64,000 bases of DNA from Paracoccaceae bacterium (GTDB lineage Bacteria > Pseudomonadota > Alphaproteobacteria > Rhodobacterales > Rhodobacteraceae). The notes below the pieces were generated by a model. That model was not told the DNA's origin, did not search any database, and saw only the letters and a list, made by a program, of their open reading frames with translations. Where the stretch lies: positions 89,948-153,947 of the forward strand of contig CANNIA010000004.1 of NCBI GenBank assembly GCA_947504705.1, written 5' to 3'. Made by a program: the position numbers and the translations under genes. Positions 59,841 to 64,000 of this stretch are shown here, piece after piece (within the stretch, counting starts at the first letter, position 1; the number at the start of each line of letters is the position of its first letter).

Positions 59841-61073
59841 ATGCTGAAAGTTCTTGCTCACTCCTGGCCGCTTCTGACCGGCGTCATGCTTTTGATGGTC
59901 GGCAACGGCATTCAGGGCACGCTTCTAGGCATCCGGGGGAATGTCGAGGGATTCTCGACCTATCAGCTTTCCTACATCATGGCGGCCTATTTCGTGGGGT
60001 TCCTGTTCGGGTCTTGGACGGCACCCCGGATGATCCGCCGGGTCGGCCATGTTCGGGTCTTTGCGGCGCTTGGCTCGTTTGTCTCGGCCATTCTGGTGAT
60101 CTATCCGGTCTATCCTGACTGGATCGTCTGGACCGTGCTGCGCGTTTTCGCGGGTTTCTGCTTTTCCGGCATCTACATTACCGCCGAAAGTTGGATCAAC
60201 AACACTGCGACCAATGAGACGCGGGGGCAGGCTCTTTCGGCCTATATGATCGTGCAGATGCTGGGCATTATCGCAAGCCAAGTGCTTCTGAACCTGCCCG
60301 ACCCTTCCGGCTTTGCGCTGTTTATCCTGCCGTCGGTACTGGTGTCGCTGGCCTTCATGCCGCTTCTTCTGGCCCCCACACCGGCGCCCGAGTTCGACCA
60401 GACCCGGCGCCTGTCGTTTCGGCGTTTGTTCGCGCTTTCGCCCTTGGGCTGTGCAGGCATGCTGCTGACCGGAGGCATCTTTTCGGCGATGTTCGGCATG
60501 GCTTCGGTCTGGGGTGCGCAGGTCGGGCTATCGCTCGGCCAAATATCGATCTTTGTCGGTGCGCTTTATGTCGGCGGGCTGGTGCTGCAATACCCGATCG
60601 GCTGGGCCTCGGACCGGGTCGACCGGCGCAAGCTGATCATGGGGCTTTCGGTTGCTGCCGCCCTTGTCATGATGGTTGCGGCTTTCGTGCCGCTGCCGTT
60701 CAAGGGCTTGATCGTGGTGGCCGTGCTTTTGGGCGGGATCACCAACCCGGTCTATTCGCTACTGATCGCTTACACGAACGACTTTTTGTCCCGTGAGCAT
60801 ATGGCCGGGGCTTCGGCCGGTTTGATCTTTCTGAACGGGTTCGGCGCGATCTTTGGCCCGACCTCGACTGGCTGGATGATGGAGCAGATCGGGCCGTCGG
60901 GGTTCTTTCTGTTCATCGGCGTCCTCTATACCGGGCTTGCTGGTTACGCACTTTACCGGATGACCCGGCGCGCAGCACCCTCGGTTTCCGGGGCCTTCCG
61001 GGGCGTCACGCTTGGCGCCTCTCCCCTTGCCGTCGACGCGGTGTTCGAGCAGGGCCACGATCAGAAGCCCTGA
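59841..61073 (+). CDS. Major facilitator superfamily transporter
   Basis: A 410-residue 12-helix MFS protein. The loop-2/3 motif region YFVGFLFGSWTAPRMIRRVGHVRVFAALG and the matching second half YPIGWASDRVDRRKLIMGLS are the two MFS signature A copies. Other features are ENNTATNETRG-like polar loops and GASAGLIFLNGFGAIFGPTSTGWMMEQIG in the last third. It resembles YcaD-type transporters; the substrate is unknown. It is the last gene of the AsmA-queA-DUF3147 run; DUF924 follows after 60 bases. Confidence 0.88.
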   Translation: MLKVLAHSWPLLTGVMLLMVGNGIQGTLLGIRGNVEGFSTYQLSYIMAAYFVGFLFGSWTAPRMIRRVGHVRVFAALGSFVSAILVIYPVYPDWIVWTVLRVFAGFCFSGIYITAESWINNTATNETRGQALSAYMIVQMLGIIASQVLLNLPDPSGFALFILPSVLVSLAFMPLLLAPTPAPEFDQTRRLSFRRLFALSPLGCAGMLLTGGIFSAMFGMASVWGAQVGLSLGQISIFVGALYVGGLVLQYPIGWASDRVDRRKLIMGLSVAAALVMMVAAFVPLPFKGLIVVAVLLGGITNPVYSLLIAYTNDFLSREHMAGASAGLIFLNGFGAIFGPTSTGWMMEQIGPSGFFLFIGVLYTGLAGYALYRMTRRAAPSVSGAFRGVTLGASPLAVDAVFEQGHDQKP

Positions 61074-61133
61074 CGATCAACAGTTGCGGTTCACGCGTTT
61101 CCCTGCAACCCTTGTGTAAACAGGGAGGTGCCG

Positions 61134-61721
61134 ATGTTTGACCCGGTCGAGGTTCTGGATTTCTGGCTTGGCGAGATCGGTCCTGATGGCTGGTATGCCG
61201 GAGGAGATGAGATCGACGCCCTTTGCCGCGAGCGCTGCGGCGATCTTTGGCAGGCAGCGCATGACGGCGGGCTGGAGCATTGGGTCGACGGCGCAGTCGG
61301 GACGCTGGCCTACCTGATAATTACCGACCAGATTCCACGCAACATTCACCGTGGCAAGACGCTTGCCTTCGCGACGGATGCACAGGCCTTGGCCGCTGCC
61401 CGCAAGGCTGTGGCCAAGGGCTGGGACATGAACGCGCCTGAACCGGAACGGCAGTTCTTCTACATGCCCTTTGAGCATTCCGAAGACCCCGAGGATCAGA
61501 AGCTTTCGGTCAGTTATCTGACCGAACGTCTGGGCTCGGATCCGGAAATGGCGCTGCATGCCCGCGCGCATCAGGAAATCATCCGCAAACATGGCCGCTT
61601 TCCGACCCGCAATCTGGCCCTTGGTCGGGTGAGTTCGCCCGAAGAACAGGCCTATCTGGATCAGGGCGGCTATATGGCCGTGGTCAACGCGATGAACGCC
61701 AGTCATGCGCCGGATGCATAG
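61134..61721 (+). CDS. DUF924 family protein
   Basis: A 195-residue helical cytoplasmic protein with the DUF924 layout. VLDFWLGEIGPDGWYAGGDEIDALCRERCGDLW is at the N-terminus, TLAYLIITDQIPRNIHRGKTLAFATDAQALAAARKAVAKGWD in the middle and FFYMPFEHSEDPEDQKLSVSYL, then HQEIIRKHGRFPTRNLALGR. The fold is TPR-like and no activity is known. I chose ATG 61134 since GGGAGG lies five bases upstream; a GTG two codons earlier is possible. Confidence 0.9.
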   Translation: MFDPVEVLDFWLGEIGPDGWYAGGDEIDALCRERCGDLWQAAHDGGLEHWVDGAVGTLAYLIITDQIPRNIHRGKTLAFATDAQALAAARKAVAKGWDMNAPEPERQFFYMPFEHSEDPEDQKLSVSYLTERLGSDPEMALHARAHQEIIRKHGRFPTRNLALGRVSSPEEQAYLDQGGYMAVVNAMNASHAPDA

Positions 61722-61753
61722 GGCTACGGCAGCGCCTACGTTGCTTGGTTTGG

Positions 61754-61781
61754 AAAAGTAGTTTAATGGCAAACTACTTTT
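61754..61781. promoter_or_regulatory. AT-rich palindrome immediately upstream of lpd
   Basis: AAAAGTAGTTT and AAACTACTTTT form an 11-bp perfect inverted repeat around AATGGC, ending 16 bases before the lpd ATG. It could be a terminator for the DUF924 gene (a T-rich end) or a regulator-binding site. Its AT content stands out in this GC-rich sequence. Confidence 0.55.
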
Positions 61782-61797
61782 TCTGTGGGAGGAAAGA

Positions 61798-63213
61798 ATG
61801 GCGGATCAAAGCGTAGACGTGCCCAAGAGTTTTGACGTCATAGTGATTGGTGCCGGACCAGGGGGGTATGTCGCCGCTATTCGGGCCAGCCAGCTGGGCC
61901 TAAAGGTTGCCATCGTCGAACGTGAGCATCTGGGCGGGATCTGCTTGAACTGGGGCTGCATCCCGACCAAGGCGCTGTTGCGGTCAGCCGAGGTTTTCCA
62001 GCTGATGCACCGCGCCAAGGAATTCGGTCTTGGGGCAACCGGGATCAGCTTTGATTTGCCCGCCGTGGTCGCCCGGTCACGCGGGGTTGCAAAGCAATTG
62101 TCGGGCGGCATTGGCCACCTGATGAAGAAGAACAAGGTCACCGTTTTCATGGGCGCCGCCACGCTGCCTGCCAAGGGCCGGGTTGCGGTGAAGACCGACA
62201 AGGGCACCGAGACACTGACGGCAAAGTCGATCATCGTAGCGACTGGCGCCCGCGCGCGGGAGCTGTCGGGGCTGGAAGCCGACGGCGATCTTGTCTGGTC
62301 CTACAAGCATGCGCTTGTCGCGACCCGGATGCCGAAGAAGCTTTTGGTCATCGGATCGGGTGCGATTGGCATTGAATTTGCAAGCTTCTTCAACACGCTT
62401 GGCGCGGAGACCACGGTCGTCGAAGTAATGGACCGGATCCTTCCGGTGGAAGATGCGGAAATCTCGGCCTTTGCTAAGAAGAGCTTTGTGAAGCAGGGGA
62501 TGAATATCCTAGAAAAGGCCGCGGTCAAGAAACTGGACCGCAAGTCCGGTGTGGGCGTCACGGCGCATTTCGAACAGGGCGGCAAGGTCACCACGCAAGA
62601 CTTCGACACGGTGATTTCGGCTGTGGGCATAGTCGGCAACGTCGAAGGCCTTGGCCTTGAGGCGCTTGGCGTGAAGATTGACCGTACCCATGTGGTGACG
62701 GATGAATACTGCCGCACGGGCGTTGAGGGGCTTTATGCCATCGGCGACATCGCGGGTGCGCCGTGGTTGGCCCACAAGGCAAGCCATGAGGGTGCTATGG
62801 TTGCCGAACTGATCGCGGGTGGTCATCCGCACCCGATCAAGCCGAACTCCATCGCGGGCTGCACCTATTGCCATCCCCAGATCGCCTCTGTCGGCCTGAG
62901 CGAAGAAAAAGCCAAGGCGGCGGGCTACGCAATCAAAGTTGGCCGCTTCCCCTTCATTGGCAACGGCAAAGCTATTGCCCTTGGTGAAGCCGAAGGCATG
63001 ATCAAGACCGTCTTCGACGCCAACACGGGCGAGTTGCTGGGAGCCCACATGATCGGCGCGGAAGTGACCGAACTGATCCAGGGTTATGTTATCGGCCGCA
63101 CGCTGGAGACGACCGAGGAGGATCTGATGAACACCGTCTTCCCGCACCCGACGCTCAGCGAAATGATGCACGAATCCGTGCTCGATGCTTACGGTCGCGC
63201 GCTGCATATCTGA
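61798..63213 (+). CDS. lpd: Dihydrolipoyl dehydrogenase
   Basis: E3 flavoprotein that reoxidises the lipoyl arms of pyruvate, 2-oxoglutarate and branched-chain keto-acid dehydrogenases or the glycine cleavage system. FAD-binding VIVIGAGPGGYVAAIRASQLG is near residue 14. The redox disulfide is in GGICLNWGCIPTKALL, NAD-binding in LLVIGSGAIGIEFASFFNTLG, and the His-Glu pair in HPTLSEMMHE. Length is 471 residues. GGGAGGAAAG precedes the ATG. It stands alone here, so which complex it serves cannot be told. Confidence 0.96.
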   Translation: MADQSVDVPKSFDVIVIGAGPGGYVAAIRASQLGLKVAIVEREHLGGICLNWGCIPTKALLRSAEVFQLMHRAKEFGLGATGISFDLPAVVARSRGVAKQLSGGIGHLMKKNKVTVFMGAATLPAKGRVAVKTDKGTETLTAKSIIVATGARARELSGLEADGDLVWSYKHALVATRMPKKLLVIGSGAIGIEFASFFNTLGAETTVVEVMDRILPVEDAEISAFAKKSFVKQGMNILEKAAVKKLDRKSGVGVTAHFEQGGKVTTQDFDTVISAVGIVGNVEGLGLEALGVKIDRTHVVTDEYCRTGVEGLYAIGDIAGAPWLAHKASHEGAMVAELIAGGHPHPIKPNSIAGCTYCHPQIASVGLSEEKAKAAGYAIKVGRFPFIGNGKAIALGEAEGMIKTVFDANTGELLGAHMIGAEVTELIQGYVIGRTLETTEEDLMNTVFPHPTLSEMMHESVLDAYGRALHI

Positions 63214-63238
63214 AGCCATATTGGCAAGTCCAAGGCCG

Positions 63239-63790
63239 TTACTTTTGTATCTTGCCCTTCGAGGGCAGGTCGTCGCTCCGTCGAATCAGCGCACGGCCTA
63301 GCCTGGGCGCTGCCAAGTAAATCAACTTTCCCCAGGCCTGGAATGGATAGATCCAGATCAGAAAGGGATTCTTGTCGGCCAGCCCAGAGGACAACGCAAC
63401 CATGGGCGCGCGGCAAGGTCCGCCCTCGTAATATGTGCCGAACACGACATCGAAGAACGGGAAGTTGTTGGCAAGGTTCTTGCCCTGAACCTCGGGCAAA
63501 TCGGCATGGTGCCAGCGGTGAAAGACCGGCGAGGCGAGCAGGTATTTCAACCGGCCATGCGCCCAGTCGAGGTCAAGGTGGACATAGATGCTCAAGAGTT
63601 TGCGAAGCATTGCCAGCGCCGGGATCAGTTGGGGCAATTGCAGCCACGTGAGCAGAGCAAGGTAGGTGGTCTGCATGAAGATGGCTTCGAAGAAATGAAT
63701 GCGGAAGGTTGTGAAGCCATTGACATGGGTGTCGGTGTGGTGAGCCGCATGGGCGGGCCGGGCGCATTTCGTATGCATGAGCCTGTGGCT
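63239..63790 (-). pseudogene. Fatty-acid hydroxylase/sterol desaturase family gene, truncated by an IS
   Basis: The C-terminal part of a di-iron membrane hydroxylase. All three His boxes remain: SHRLMH at the broken end, HAAHH (HXXHH) and HRWHH (HXXHH). FHRWHHADLPEVQGKNLANNFPFFDVVFGTYYEG is typical of the family. The coding frame runs without interruption up to the IS end at 63791, where the N-terminal membrane part is lost. From the remaining sequence the product lacks at least the first one or two membrane helices and is unlikely to work. Confidence 0.82.
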
Positions 63791-64000
63791 TGGCTCTGTT
63801 GCACAAATCCTGTGAGGGATTCATCTTGTGAATCCAGTGTGGTAGCTGGACGTGTCCGTCGTCGAATGATTTGGAACAGGCGGCCTAATTCTGGAGCGGA
63901 TCGTTCGGGCTCATCGGGTTCAGGTTATGCTGCTTGACGCTGATGGTTCAAGCGGCGGTTTTGGATGGTTTCCAGTTTGATGCGTCTCCTTTCGGCCAGA
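63791..64000 (-). mobile_element. Insertion sequence end, IS5-like terminus (partial)
   Basis: The sequence GGCTCTGTTGCACAAATC starting at 63792 matches the terminal inverted repeat type seen in IS5-family elements (GGCTxTGTTGCACAAA). It coincides with the break in the hydroxylase gene. A subterminal palindrome GGATTCA/TGAATCC lies at 63817-63835. The other end and any target duplication are outside the window. The exact family is inferred from the terminus. Confidence 0.72.
63925..64000 (-). CDS. Transposase, C-terminal fragment
   Basis: A reverse-strand frame enters from the right edge and ends with TAA at 63925-63927. The last residues read LAERRRIKLETIQNRRLNHQ followed by RQAA. This basic tail, inside the IS and about 130 bases from its terminus, is where the end of a transposase would lie. 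With 25 codons the family cannot be assigned from the protein alone. Confidence 0.5.
   Translation of the reverse strand, partial: LAERRRIKLETIQNRRLNHQRQAA

Overview
The window is from an alphaproteobacterium, almost certainly a member of the Rhodobacteraceae (order Rhodobacterales; Rhodobacter, Gemmobacter or Tabrizicola-like). The basis is high-GC coding sequence, an adjacent SciP and CtrA pair, LpxI in place of LpxH, an Entner-Doudoroff edd-eda operon, the Bpt-type leucyl/arginyl-tRNA-protein transferase, TRAP transport, and many four-base stop/start overlaps (ATGA, GTGA, TTGA). It is ordinary chromosome, densely packed and mostly housekeeping. I see no rRNA, tRNA, CRISPR array, phage or complete mobile element. 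The only mobile DNA is the end of an insertion sequence at the right edge.

Layout. 1-12.3 kb: partial miaA, then a long forward envelope and isoprenoid run: pyrH, frr, uppS, cdsA, dxr, rseP, bamA, ompH/skp, fabZ, lpxA, lpxI, lpxB. lpxD is missing from its usual place. 12.3-19.7 kb: a DUF2059 secreted protein and mnmA (reverse), sciP and ctrA, ligA and recG, then a 40-residue membrane peptide preceded by a GTTC-N7-GTTC direct repeat like the alphaproteobacterial LexA box. 19.8-26.9 kb: a NifU/IscU-like scaffold gene with a duplicated start region, hisI, gluQRS, trmFO, two DoxX paralogues, a small unknown gene coupled to gyrA, and gyrA. 27-32.3 kb: a methyltransferase-arginase-ornithine cyclodeaminase operon (arginine to ornithine to proline), then ccmF-ccmH.

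32.4-36.5 kb: ilvB, an unknown gene and ilvN on the reverse strand, preceded by a leader peptide with a Leu-Leu-Val-Ile-Val run and an attenuator, then a glutathione S-transferase. 36.6-41.9 kb: a TRAP transporter split between a TakP-like binding protein (+) and a dctQ-dctM operon (-), which also carries an SDR-DoxX fusion and a DUF2269 membrane protein. 42-44 kb: a small accessory patch with an HxlR regulator, a broken GST, a SnoaL-like protein, a tautomerase and a frameshifted YdcZ-like exporter. 44-54.4 kb: a VOC protein, bpt, DUF2852, glnE, eda-edd, two small unknowns, an RlmI-like rRNA methyltransferase and a PIN-domain protein. 54.4-64 kb: a Bcp-type peroxiredoxin, a giant AsmA/YhdP-like protein, queA, DUF3147, an MFS transporter, DUF924, lpd, and a fatty-acid hydroxylase gene cut by the IS.

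The most interesting features are small and non-coding: the putative SOS-controlled membrane peptide after recG, the ilv attenuator, and several families of short dispersed palindromic repeats. One of these repeats supplies the first codons of two genes. All calls come from reading the sequence; no database search was run.
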